Below, in pieces: positions 23,188 to 34,779 of a stretch of DNA of 64,000 nucleotides. Position numbers and translations under genes: made by a program. The DNA comes from Deroplatys truncata (lineage: Eukaryota; Arthropoda; Insecta; Mantodea; Mantidae). Positions within the stretch are counted from its first letter, which is position 1; the number at the start of each line of letters is the position of its first letter. The DNA is taken from the NCBI GenBank assembly GCA_030765065.1, contig CM060978.1, forward strand, positions 61,372,421 to 61,436,420, written 5' to 3'. The notes under the pieces were generated by a model. That model worked only from the letters and a program-made list of their open reading frames with translations. It did no database searches and had not been told where the DNA came from.

Positions 23188-23850
23188 AAACACTAAAATA
23201 AAATATAAATTCAGCATCTTCCAAGAATGCGAAAGGAAAATTTTCAAGAAAATCCCCCCTATTCAAAACAACCCTTTGCATGAAACATTTTTCGAATTAT
23301 TTAAGTTTCTAAAAATTTGCACTAACTATTTTTATTAAAATAACGTATATTAAATATTTTTGCATCAAAAATAAAATATGTGCCTTGAATTTTCTCAGAA
23401 TAGCCTGTGACGTCCTCTTCATTCGGAAGGAATTTTGTACAGCCCTTGTAAAACCGGTAAACTTTAAGCGATAGACGAAAGCGCACTACACAAAAAACTT
23501 GTGGATCTCTTTAAACACACACAATTTATTTCAAATAAGATTTTTGTGGCATAAACTATTTCTGAGATAGCCGTTATAAAAGATTCGAATTGTTCATTTG
23601 TTGGTCATTCTTTAAAGTCCTTTCAACATTCCGTTGTTTCTCGCAATTGCATGGAAACAGTATGGAATTTTAAGGCCAGCATATAGCGTCCAGTTCTTAA
23701 ATATTTAAATATCATTATTCCTTTGAATCAAAAACGAAATATGTAATTTAGGTATTTCTGCAGAAGTTTTTATTTTTGTATTAAAATTTAGTAGATAGAA
23801 GGATAAGCTTTAATAAGTAAAGTTTGTATATTCACTAGACAAAGACATAC
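23188..23850 (-). mobile_element. A-subfamily fragment
   Basis: Same subfamily as 11430-12676: it shares 'cctgtgacgtcctcttcattc'-type sequence, 'gataccgttata'-like and 'tctcgcaattgcatgg' blocks. The left end is missing and the right end is diverged. Confidence 0.6.
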
Positions 23851-24250
23851 GAACGTATTCCATTAGAATTTTTTCTTCATTTCATTTTAATCGAGATAAA
23901 CCTTTGCAGAAATAGTTAAACCGCACATTTCGTTATCGATACAAAGGGAACAGCAATAGTCAAATGTTTTAGAACCGGACGCTATACGCTGGCCTTAAAA
24001 TTCCATACGTTCCCATGATATCGCGAAAAACAACTGAACTTTATAGAATGGCAAAGTATTAAATGATGCGAACTATTGATAAGAGATGTCCTATGGCATA
24101 AATAAGTTATTTTAATTAAATTGTGTGTAAACTACGTTTACTGTACAGTGCGTTTTGGTTTATCGTTTAATATTTACTAGTGTACAAGATTATACAAAGT
24201 TCCTTCCGGCTGATGAGGACTTCAGGGGAGATTCCCAAAAAATTTAACTT

Positions 24251-25148
24251 TGAGGCAGTATTTTTAACACTTAAATGATATCAGTTTAATTATATAATAT
24301 AAACTTTAATAACAGCCCGCCTAAAAGCAATATGTGTATGTTGCAGTCATTTTATCATGTTTATATTATTATGTACATGTATAATAATGTTATGTGAATG
24401 TATTACGTAGTTTACCAATAAAGGAGCTGTGAGAATAGAAGCAAGCTGCTTTCCGTAGCAAACACAATTACAAAGTAAAAGCCGAAAGTTGCTAACAATG
24501 AGGTAACCTTGAGGCAATAATAAGTTAGAAAGTTTAAAAAGGCAACTAATAATTCTTGGAATAATAATTTATAATTTAAAACAGTTTATAAATAGCCATC
24601 AAAACTATAAAAGCTTAAAGTTAAATAAAAGTATTCTATTGGAGTAGGATTAGCCAATCAGAGACTTTAAATATACAAAATCAGTTGGTGGACGCTACAA
24701 GAAAGCGTAACCGTGCAGATCGGTACGGTACAGGTTCAGTGTGAAACATAAAAAGTTCGTTGCGTTGAGAATAATATAAAGTTTACCTGTTAAAGGTGCA
24801 AATAACAATAATCTCACTGCTCTATAGCAGGATATATCAGTGAAGTGTTATTTAACCGTGCGAAGGATTAATAAACAAGTACAATACAATTATAATTTGA
24901 GTAAGCCTTGTTCTTTAGCCGTACCAGCCCTGCTAAGAGATACGTGTTCTGCAAATTACTACTGACGAAGCCGAGGCATACATACATACCTAAACAAAAA
25001 GTAAAAAAGTTGATTTGTTGAACGTGGGGCGAAGGCCACCGAAAACGTCGTAACATGTGGGACTGCAACTACTACAAGTGTGGCTCTCCAACGTGGGGCT
25101 AAAACTACTTAAAGTTTGGTGCCCATAAGTGGGGCAGCAACGACATCA
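24251..25148 (+). mobile_element. B-family solo LTR, 898 bp
   Basis: Runs from TGAGGCAGTATTTTTAA to ...CAACGACATCA. Flanks are ACTT and ATTT, a 4-bp duplication with one mismatch. CCAAT blocks lie near 24596 (decayed) and 24653. The distal part carries several GTGGGGC-type short repeats (25022-25136), more than in most B copies. Confidence 0.85.
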
Positions 25149-25480
25149 ATTTATATGTTTTATTTTCTATGTAAATATCTTTAATATATGGTACTTTAAT
25201 CAAAATTGTTAGAGCCGCATTTCAGAAAACCAAAAATTTTAAATCATTTGCCATACAAAGGGTAGTTTTGGGTTGGGGATATTCCTGAAAATCTTCATGT
25301 CCCATCTTTGGAAGGCACTGAACTTAAATGACAAGTTTGGTATTTATTCCACTTTTGTTCTTGGGTTATGCTGATCACAGACACACACATACACACACCG
25401 ACATTTTCAAAAACTAATTTTTTTTATTTAGGTAGCCTCAAAGCATTAGTTCTGCTTAAATCTCGGTATCGAATTTTTTA

Positions 25481-26330
25481 CTTTCTCTACTACGTATAGT
25501 AGATAGGGGAAGTATTGTAATCCACCCAAAAATTCAATACCGAGATTTCACCGGAAATACATGTTTTCAGACCCCCTGAATCCAAAAAAAAGCATTTTCG
25601 AAAACATGTCCGTGTGTGTGCCTGTGTGTGTGGCTGTCTGACTGTGAACAGCATAACTCAGAAACGAACAGTCGGATGAACACCAAACTTGGTATTTAGG
25701 TTCAGTATCTTCCAGAGATGCGACACGATGGTTTTCAAGAAAATCCCCCCACCCCAGATTACTCTTTACATGGAACATTTTTCGAAAATTTTAATTTTCT
25801 CAGAAATATCCCTAACGATTTTGATTAAAATATCATATGTTTAAGATATTTTCATGACAAAAGAAATGTATATCTCGAATTTTCTGGGAATGTCCCCAAA
25901 CGTATTCTTCATTGTGAACGACTTTTGCATAACTGGTAAACCATAAGAGATAGACAAAATTTTACTACTCAAAAAGTGTAGATCGCGTTAAAATACACAA
26001 TTTATGTCATACACATTTGTTTTGTTGAGTGAACCATTTTCGAGATATTGCTTGTTATTCCCTTAAATTTTCCAATACTTTTTCTCAAATGGGAATTCGT
26101 TATTAATTTTTTTATGCCCTGGACATACAAAGAGAATGAAATGCACCATATAGCAACCAGCTTTTAAAAGATTTGACTATCGCTTAAAGCCTACCATATT
26201 CCCCTTGTACCTACAATAAAATTAGCAATAAGATTAACATATCGATTAACATGAAGTAGATGGAGAATAAGCGTTTGTAAAAATAGTTTGTACAAGAGTA
26301 GAGAAAGTCATGTGAGTGTAACACATCAGA
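25481..26330 (-). mobile_element. A-family element with TTTTTA/TTTGTA duplication
   Basis: A nearly consensus 850-bp copy from CTTTCTCTACTACG to ACACATCAGA, with a target duplication of TTTTTA (25475-25480) and TTTGTA (26331-26336). It interrupts an older A at its GAATTTTTGGGTGG block. The (GT)n tract is at 25610-25640. Confidence 0.85.
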
Positions 26331-26379
26331 TTTGTAGTGGAATGCGATACCTTTTCTACTTATTATACACGTGGTAGAG

Positions 26380-26560
26380 ATGGCAAAAATCTGACTATCG
26401 CTCTGCCTACTGTGTCATGCAACGAAATATGCGAATTGAAAGTTTATCTCGATTAAAAAAAGTAAGAAAAAAACAGATTTTGCAAAAATAGTTTGCAGAA
26501 TGGTGTGCAGAGAAAGTCTAGTGATTCAATATATAGGATATTTTGTCATTTTTACAAAGA
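26380..26560 (-). mobile_element. Diverged A-family right-end fragment
   Basis: Blocks 'ctgactatcgct', 'tttatctcgatta' and 'gagaaagtctagtgattca' in A order. Confidence 0.45.
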
Positions 26561-26602
26561 TGTTTGTTTACACGATTCGTTCAGAATCACTTTGATGAGG
26601 GA

Positions 26603-26962
26603 CAGAGGGTGCACCATTTAAGTTGAGACTGCAAAACGTCTCCAAAACTAATCGTTGTAGAAAGAAATTTCTTTAATAAATGTAGCTTTATATTATAGGG
26701 GAAAATAAATGCCATTCGTTGTGTTTTGTTTGGATGACGTTATGATAGTCATTTTAGGGTCAGTTATATTTTAAATGGGAACCTAAATTTAACTCAATTT
26801 AAATTTGTCCTAAAACGACCATCACAACGTCCTCCAAATAAAAAAGAATTAATGGTATTTACTTTCCATCATAATATCAAGCAACTTTTATTAAAGACTT
26901 TCCTTTCTACAACGCTTAGTTTTGGAAATGTTGTACAGTCTCAACTTAAATGGTCCACTCTG
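26603..26962. mobile_element. 360-bp foldback MITE
   Basis: The two halves are inverted copies of each other. The left arm has 'ccatttaagttgagactg', 'tccaaaactaa' and 'cgttgtagaaag', and the right arm has each of these reverse-complemented in mirror order. The symmetry extends inward through 'ggatgacgttatgat', leaving a short asymmetric centre near 26760-26810. It has no coding capacity. No obvious target duplication. It is likely moved by an unidentified DNA transposase. Confidence 0.85.
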
Positions 26963-27628
26963 CATATGTAATTGTATGCGATCCATGGTCTTCGAGCATT
27001 CCACAGTGAGCACGTGAAATAGATGAAGAACAATAGTAAACCACCTCCTCCTCTTACAACCCTTCTTCTATTGGAATGTTGATTTCTCCACCCCAATTAA
27101 TGAACGCAGCATTTTCTAGCACGATGACAGTCATCACATTCCTGGTGAACGACCTCGCCTTGACCTCGCTTACTGCTGTCATATTTTCTTTCCCTCGGCC
27201 AAGAAAGTGAGAGCTAATTGCATCTCAAGAGGTACTTGTCAAATTGGGCAAAGTGCTAGGCTGCCAGTTCCATTTGTTCTCCTTTGTATTCCATCGCCAC
27301 TTTAAGTAAAGGCGTTCTGTCTGTGGGAATACCTCCCAGTTTCTTCTCTTCTTCGCGCTTATATATGAACAGTATACCATTTCATAGGGTTTCACAGGCT
27401 GCACATATGAAAAACGTGTTTGTTCCACGAAGTGCCAAAATGTACTTTTATCCGTTGAAAACAGGTAGAAATACTATATAGCTATACAAGAGCGGTAAGT
27501 GCACCTTCGCGGAAGGAGAATTTTGAAAATACGAGGCGAAGTAGTGCTTTTACTTACGAATTTCTGCAAAGAACTTAACGTATGTGTATTGCATAGTATT
27601 TTCCAACGAGGCCCGTAATATAAATGTT
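26963..27628. other. Unrecognised interval
   Basis: Overlapping 65-67-codon frames on both strands (27225-27481) have no recognisable domain. No repeat was identified. Confidence 0.35.
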
Positions 27629-27930
27629 TACGATCGAGCGGATTGGCCCTGATGATAACGTCCGTTCGAAGATCTCGCGTTTAAATCACTGGTCTGACCA
27701 ATCTGGCTGGATTTTATTTCCGTGGTTTTCCTTAGTTGCCAAGGCAAATGTCTAAAAAAGTTACAACTTATGTCTAAAAACAATAGTAAAGGATGACAAA
27801 TAGATGGTAAAACAACTGCTCAGCCATCTATCCACAGATAATGAAAATAGGCAGACTGATGCGCCCTAATGACATCTGTCCGGCAAGCAGGGATACAGTT
27901 GCCTAGCACTAAGGCTTCTGTGGACACCTG
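27629..27930 (+). mobile_element. SINE-like repeat
   Basis: The head has TGGCCCTGATGATAACG (A-box-like) and GCGTTTAAATCAC (weak B box). The body 'ttccgtggttttcc' and 'gccaaggcaaatgtc' is of the type commonly following insect tRNA-SINE heads. The ends are not defined. Confidence 0.45.
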
Positions 27931-28306
27931 ACGAAACAAAATGTTATGGTATAGGGATGAAGCCTAGAAGATTAACACACTGTTCCACATGGTATCTCTT
28001 AACAGATTCGTCGTGATATGATCACGTGGTTAAAGCGACGTAAAAACTAAATAGAGAAACATTTACGCAAAAACAATGGTAGATTATGATATAAGGGTAT
28101 AAGTGGGGTTTTATTTTGCGAGAAGAAATGTTTGCGAAACGAAGGCCGTAGGCAGACAACGTGTTCTTGAAACAAGAGCAATGACCTTAATAAAGCGAGA
28201 TATCAGACGTTTTGATATTTTGTTGATTCACTAGCAGTCATTTCAGTGAAATTATTTTCACCACGTTTTGCCTTACATCAGCCTCTGAAGAGATAAAATG
28301 CTATAT

Positions 28307-29204
28307 TGATGAAGGAAGTTTCTGCCCCTCGTATGGAAGCCAATTTGAAGAAGGAGAATTTTAGATGGAGTTGTATTGTATTTCGACTGTTGGGGAGCCG
28401 AACTTGAAGTAGTTGGAACCAACGTATGGTACCCGGTAGCCTTCGCCCCAAGTTTAAAAATATTAACTTTGTATTTTTACTGTTTCTTTAAGTATTATAT
28501 ATTTGTGTTTGCCTCGGCTGCGTCAGTATTAATTTGTAGAGACATGAATATCTTAACAAGGCGTGGCGCGGCTGAAGAATGTAGGTTTACACAGATTATA
28601 ATTTGTACTTCACTCCATTTATTAATTCTTTAAACGATTAAAATAACACTTCACTGATATAGAGAGCTGTGAGGTTCTTTTATTAATTACTTGCAGTTTT
28701 TAACACGTAAACTATTTTCGTCTCACACTGCATACGTATTAAACTTCCGAGGACGCGTTTCGCGTCTAGTTAGTAGTGCTGTCTGCTAGCAACTGACTTC
28801 TGAATTTGTACAATTTGCCCTATTTCAGTTTCTGATTGGCTAATCCTACACCAATAGAATACCTTCATTTAACTTAAGCTTCTTTCTGGTTTTTGATTGG
28901 CTATTTTATAAACTGTCTCAAAAATTACATAATTGTTTCCAAGAATGAATAGTAGCATTATTAAACCTTCTTGCCTCAAGGCTACCTCATTGTTACCTCA
29001 TTGTTAGCAACTTTTAACCTATTCTCACAGCTCCTACATTATTAAATTACGTAATACATTCACATAACATTATTGAACATGTACATGTTAATATAAACAT
29101 TAATAAAACGACTCTTACACATATTGCTTTAAGGCGGACTCTTATTGAATTTATATATTATATAATTTGACTGAAATCATTTAAGTGTTAACAATACTGC
29201 CTCA
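28307..29204 (-). mobile_element. B-family solo LTR with ATAT duplication and known empty site
   Basis: An 898-bp element with TG...CA ends, flanked by ATAT (28303-28306 and 29205-29208). C copy 1 (about 5715-5735) has the uninterrupted site, which fixes both ends. CCAAT-type blocks in reverse lie at about 28835, 28850 and 28900. AATAAA-type signals lie near 28615-28680 on the minus strand. Confidence 0.9.
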
Positions 29205-29223
29205 ATATCATATTGCTTTCTGT

Positions 29224-29324
29224 TTTTTTTTTGGGAAAGTACTTCTAGTGTTATTCTCTCTGCTGCTTCTGTAACTTCATCCGGCTCTTCCATTTTAGTT
29301 TCTTCTGAACTCATAATTTCCGCC
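29224..29324 (-). pseudogene. Short acidic reading frame conserved in both C copies
   Basis: On the minus strand an ATG at about 29324 opens a Met-Ala-Glu-Ile-Met start, followed by an acidic stretch containing KMEEPDEV and then ERITLEVL. C copy 1 keeps the distal half in frame (6530-6615: ITEVAQRITLEVL) although its start is frameshifted. It may be the N-terminus of a lost element protein or a host exon fragment. I recognise no family. Confidence 0.35.
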
Positions 29325-29665
29325 ATTGAACATATGTAAGTTATCGTAGGTAAGAGAATAAACTTTTAGATCAAAGAAAACAAAAGACAGCCAATATAAC
29401 GTATAGGTAAACTCTACAACAAATCGGATAAATTGAAGAATGGCGATTTGTATTGTGAACAGATAATGCGAGCGCCATGAGAAATTAGTCATGTAAAAAG
29501 TAAATGAAAAGTAAAACCTAATCAAACCAATTCGATGTATTAAACATGTGCAAATAAAAAGGGCAATTGCCAAGATTGAACTTGAAACCAAAGTTGGTTA
29601 CACCCTGTGCTCTGCGCTAGAAGTTCTACTTTTAGGACATACTGTCTAAAAATAAATCACTCTCG

Positions 29666-30362
29666 ATTAGACCCCTTGGAGTGTTGACCAAGCAAGTCTA
29701 CTACTGAAGGTGAGATGACTGCTTGAGCTGAAAGATTTATATTTAAATGCTGCATGAAATAAATTCTAAGTAAATTTTAACAAATAGAGGGAAATAAAGA
29801 TGGTAAAATTTAAATGGTAAAATTCAACTACCAAATAGGGTCATATAGCCTGTCTGTAACAATAAATGTGGATATCAATAGTTCGAGAATTAAAACATTT
29901 TATTAGCATCAGCAACAAAAATGTAAAACGCACGAAGTGCAGAAATTAATACGTTCCATGCATGAAAGCATGCTCGGGAAGTGGATAAAAAAGCACTATC
30001 GTCAAAAAATGTATTTTCTCCATTGAAAACGTATATAAATAGTCACATATAATATAAGTGTTACAAGTGGAGTATTATTTTGCGAGTACAAATTATAGCA
30101 GAACGAAGCTAAAACCAAGTGTATCAATCCTACCAACAAAATAAAATCATTTTAACATATGTTGACATGTATTAATTTTTAAACAGTCCTGAATATTAAA
30201 TAAAAAATATACAGCTAAAAATTCTGGAAATAGTAGAATACATTCGGACATGCGCAATAGTGAGCTGTAGTCCGTTGTTGTTTCGCCTTCGTTGTCGTTT
30301 ACCTTCGTAGCTCCAGTGCTGACAACGTGATCACTTATACAATGATAACATTCTACTTATAC
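29666..30362. other. Unrecognised interval with a weak C-like stretch
   Basis: Apart from the C-like segment at 30045-30180, nothing could be identified. Confidence 0.35.
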
Positions 30363-31411
30363 CAGATAGCCCAACCGCGTATATTTCAAGTGTGTAGATA
30401 TTCCTTCCTGCGTTAAAAGAGTTGCTGAACTCAACGGGGCAATTCCAAGTAAACGCAGGTCAGTGGGAAACTGCGAAATTAGCAGTTCCATTTATACTCC
30501 GCCTTTAACTGCGGTGGTTTTATCGGCGGCCTTTCCTTTGAGACATAATACTGTCTATAGGCTGTTAACTCGCATTTGATTGTAGTTGGATTTCTGGTAT
30601 AAACTAGATCACACACACATTCATACTTCCACACAAGGAATAATTTTAGCTAGAGAAAAATTCTCCAGCCGAGAATCGAACTCGAAACCCCTCGCACGAC
30701 AGGCAGGTGCTCTACCGACTGAGCTACGGGATCAGCCAAGCTTTGGCCTACTTCTCTTGCTTATCAGCAAAGATGATAAGAGGATCGTGCATTAAGAGAC
30801 ACTTCTCAGGCTTGCAATAGGGTGTACGGTCCGTGATGATAGACAAAAACAGACCCTTCCACTAGAGTGTACTGTCGTTAAAATAGACAAAAATAAACCG
30901 AAACGGTCTTAAAATATTTTCTACTTCAGTTACACATGCTTTATTTTTGAGGGAATAAACTCAGTTTTTAGACTGACAAATAATTAAAATGTCTTTATTT
31001 GACCTATCCGACCCGCCTGTAGATATTTTCTTAATTGTGTTTACACTGTTCTTGTCGAACATTATGGACTATAAGCACCAACCATGAGAGCACACTGTTT
31101 TTCACTGCCATTTTTTTGCTTGCTATTATGAATGTTATTTTTTCTATTGTTATTGTTATTATTATCATCATCGCTCATTGAATTTTATTCGAATTCTTTA
31201 GTGATACAATGTTCCAACCGTCTCCGCGAATTTCTATGGACGTTTCAGAGAGGTGGTGTGGTGGTGGAGGTCGGTGGTGGGTTTTTAGGGTTCTAATGCG
31301 TCAGCTCCCCACTGAGCTGTGCTTTCTTGGAATTGCCCCGTTGAGTTCTGCACCATTTCAAAGCACGAAGGGTTATCTGCACACGTCAAATACGGCGCGG
31401 CTGGGCCACCT
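30363..31411 (-). mobile_element. DNA transposon G, copy 2
   Basis: 1049 bp. Terminal inverted repeats of about 85 bp: left 'gctgaactcaacggggcaatt' and right 'aattgccccgttgagttct', extending outward to 'gcccaaccgcg' and 'cgcggctgggcc'. The order is reversed relative to copy 1. The relict frame on the minus strand starts near 31173 with Met-Ser-Asp-Asp-Asp then Asn repeats and CALM, as in copy 1. No 8-bp duplication was seen. Confidence 0.75.
30665..30736 (-). other. tRNA-like segment inside transposon G2
   Basis: On the minus strand an A box GTAGCTCAGTCGG and a B box GAGTTCGATTCTC are present, with a plausible T-arm (CGAG/CTCG). The acceptor stem is not formed. It is better preserved than in copy 1. 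Confidence 0.7.
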
Positions 31412-32086
31412 AATATAGAAGGCAGTAACAAAAATATATCAATATAACAAGTGTAACAATTAGTTTATTAATAAAAAAATTAACAGTATCATTATTATTT
31501 GGATGTAATTGTAATATTAAGTATGTAATTGTTATAATTTGTAAAATTAATTCCTTGTGTATAGGAAGTAGCATCGGTACTGTTAATATAAATTGATTAA
31601 ATACATTGTTTGGATTGGAAACAGTTGAATTCATGGGAAGAATCCATTTCCGAGTCATTCAAGTAATTAGCTATTGCATTAATCCACACAAGACCGGCGT
31701 TTAATATACATATAATTTCCATCGCAAGAAACAAGGGTGGTAACAATGCAGTGTTACATATATCTTATTTCATTATTTTCATCTTCAGTTTATAACGTGA
31801 CTGGCTCATACTAAAAGCTATAGGTACTATGTAGCGGTTCCTCCTTTGCAGGCCCCCACTACGTTGATGTAGGCTGCTGTGTTTCGTACCTGTAGATCGC
31901 TTTGATGCCCGTACTCTTGTGATGTATCTTCAGGTTCTAGTAGACTGCAATCTGATGATCGTATATCTGTATTCTTGTGTGTGTTAGTATATTTTAATTA
32001 TTATTTTATAATTATGTCACGACTGCTGTATTTTGTATCGGAGAGCAATTGTGTGTTGTCAGGGTTAGGTATGGAGAAGGTTAAAC
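31412..32086. other. Unrecognised AT-rich interval
   Basis: An 82-codon minus frame (31410-31658) has low complexity and no motif. Nothing else identified. Confidence 0.35.
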
Positions 32087-33916
32087 TGAGGCAGTGTTTT
32101 TAACACTTAAATGATTTCAGTCAAATTATATAATAAAAAATCTGATGTGTTACACTCACATGACTTTCTCTACTCTTGTACAAACTATTTATACAAACAC
32201 TTATTCTCCATATCCTTCATGTTAATCGAGATAAACATTTGCAGACTCTATCTTATTGCTAATTTTCTTGTAGATGTAAGGGGAATATATACTTATAAGG
32301 GCAATATAGAAAAACAGTAGCCTTTAAGCACATACATATCTCTTAATAGCTGGTTGCTAGGTGCAGCACCATTCCCTTTGCCACAGATTATAACTCTTTG
32401 CATATCCAAGACAAAAAAAATGAATAACGAATTCCCATTTAAGAAAATAAGTATTGAAAAATTTAAGGGAATGACAAGCAATATCTCGAAAATGGTTCAC
32501 TCAACAAAAAAATGTATATGACAGAAATTGTGTATTTTAACATTTTTTGTGTAGTAAAATTTTGTCTATCTCTTATGGTTTACCAGTTATGCAAAGTCGT
32601 TCACAATGGAGAATACTTTTGGAGACATTCCCAGAAAATTCAAGATATACATTTTATTTGTCATGAAAATATCTTAAACATATGATATTTTAATTAAAAT
32701 CGTTAGAGTCATTTTTGAGAAAATTAAACGTTTCGAAAAATCTTCCATGTAAAGGGTAATCTGGGGTGGGGGGATTTTCTTGAAAACCTTCGTGTCGCAT
32801 CTCTGAAAGATACTGAACCTAAATACCAAGTTTGGTGTTTATCCGACTGTTCGTTTCTGAGTTATGCTGTTCACAGACAGACACACAGACACACACACGG
32901 ACATGTTTCCAAAAATGATTTTTTTGGATTTAGGGTGTCTCAAAACATGTATTTCCGGTGAAATCTCGGTATCGAATTTTTTAATAGAATACAATACTTC
33001 CCCTACTTACTGTACGTAGTAGAGAAAGTAAAAATATAATAACGCCCGCCTTAAAGCAATATGTGTATGTAACAAGATATAAAAACTGCATGTTACAGTC
33101 TTTGTGTATGTTTATATTATTGTATACATGTGTAATAATGTTATGTGAATGTATTATGTAATTTAATAATGTAGAAGCTGTGAAAATAATAGGTTAAAAG
33201 TTGCTCACAATGAGGTAACTTTGAGGCAATAATGAGTTTGAAAGTTTAACAATACTACCTGTGATCCTTGGAGCAACAATAATGTAATTTTTGTGACAGT
33301 TTATAAAAAAGCCAATCAACAACCAAAGTAATCTATTGGATTAGGAATAGCCAATCAGAGACTTGAAATACAGAAATTTACAAATTTAGGCGGTATAAAT
33401 CAAGTCAGTTGCTTGTAGACAGCCCTCATAACTGGACACGTTGCTTGTAGACAGTTTTTCTAACCGGACGAGAGATTTATCCTCGAGAAATTTAATACGT
33501 ATTCGTGCGAGACAAAAATAGTTTACGTGTTAAAAAAGGTGCAAGTAATTAATGACATATCACAGCTCTCTCTGTATATCAGTGAGGTGTTATTTAAATA
33601 GTGGCAAGCATTAATAAAAGGAGTGAAGTAAAAATTATAACCTGTGTAAGCCTACATTCTTCAATCGCACCACTCCCTGCTAAGACATTCATGTCTCTAA
33701 AAAAATATAAATACTGGCGCAGCCCAGGCAAACATAAATATATAATATTTAAAGAAACAATCAAAATTAGAAAGTTAATATTTTTTTAAACATTTGGGAC
33801 AAAGGTTACCGGAAACTTTTTACTATAGTGCGGTTGCAACTACGTCAAGTTCGGCTCCCCAGCAGTTGAAATATAATAAAGCTCCTACTTCAAATCGGCT
33901 TTCCATACCTGAAGCA
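32087..33916 (+). mobile_element. B-family solo LTR interrupted by an A element
   Basis: B starts at TGAGGCAGTGTTTTTAA (32087), is cut at about 32140, and resumes at 33029 with 'taaaaatataataacgcccgc', ending near 'ctgaagca' (about 33916). CCAAT blocks lie near 33311 and 33350. The right end and target duplication are not certain. Confidence 0.8.
32141..33028 (+). mobile_element. Full-length A element with TAAAAA duplication
   Basis: 888 bp from TCTGATGTGTTACACTCAC to GTAGTAGAGAAAG, flanked by TAAAAA on both sides (in 32133-32140 and at 33029-33034). The B sequence outside is continuous. It is among the best-preserved copies and a good reference for the family. Confidence 0.88.
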
Positions 33917-34779
33917 ACAAACTACTTTAAAACTATTTTGCACACACGTATTCTGTTAATTATTTCACTTGTATTTTAGATGAACCACATGTAAATATTC
34001 ACAATTCACTATCACCTTTGTTATGTGAAAATATGTATAACTGCTAGACTTTAAATATGTAGTTTTAGAGTCTATTTAGAGACGAGCTTATACACGGCCT
34101 TCCTGCTCCAACACTGACAAACTTCTGTTAGCGTTCCCTTCAACCGTTCTTCTTAACGTACGTATTTGAATTATAGGCATGTATCAATGTACCTGATTGG
34201 TGCTACTATCCAATAACATCCGATAACAGTTTATAATATATATATATATATATATATGCATATACATATGTGTGTGTGTTTATAGACTTCCACCGTCTTA
34301 ATTATGAATACAAGGTTCGTTAGAAGACATGCCTACGTAGATACTACTGCATTTTTCGTAATTTTATATTACTGGTTAAATAGCTAACAATGGTCTTTCC
34401 CTCTTGCATTATATTTTATATATTATAACGTTATATACTTGGTCTCTACCATGTGTACATTATGAATATATGTTTTTTTAACATCCTCTTAATTATTATA
34501 CGTACAATGTTAGTAAATAAGATACATAACACGTAAAACGTACAACAAAATATTAAAGAAAGAAATTATTAATGTGTTGATGCGGAGAAGCTGTGAATTA
34601 GATATCTTATTACATTAATGAGTTATTGTATTAGTTTGTCCTTGGCTAGTACTGTGTGTTGCTCCAACTTTTAGCGCCAGATGTCTTATGTTTATTCAAC
34701 GTATACAATAGAAATATAATATTGAAATTTTCCTGATTAAGGTACATAACAATTCACAAAAGATGTAGAAATACGATTT
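33917..34779. other. Unrecognised AT-rich interval with a TA microsatellite
   Basis: Contains a (TA)n run at 34236-34257 and a short GT run near 34270. No gene or family motif. Confidence 0.4.

Larger units (their letters stand above)
23860..26375 (+). mobile_element. Old A-family host copy with B and A inserted
   Basis: Its own segments are 23860-24250, 25149-25480 and about 26331-26375, which join in A order. It ends at 'cacgtggtagagatgg'. It is the oldest layer of a three-element nest. Confidence 0.7.
28075..29665. repeat. C-family repeat, copy 2 (interrupted by a B solo LTR)
   Basis: Its own segments are 28075-28306 and 29205-29665, homologous to C copy 1. A short diverged stretch at 30045-30180 resembles the C start region again ('tattattttgcgag', 'caaaataaaatcattttaacatatg'), so C may have had direct terminal repeats. 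Nature unknown. Confidence 0.6.
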
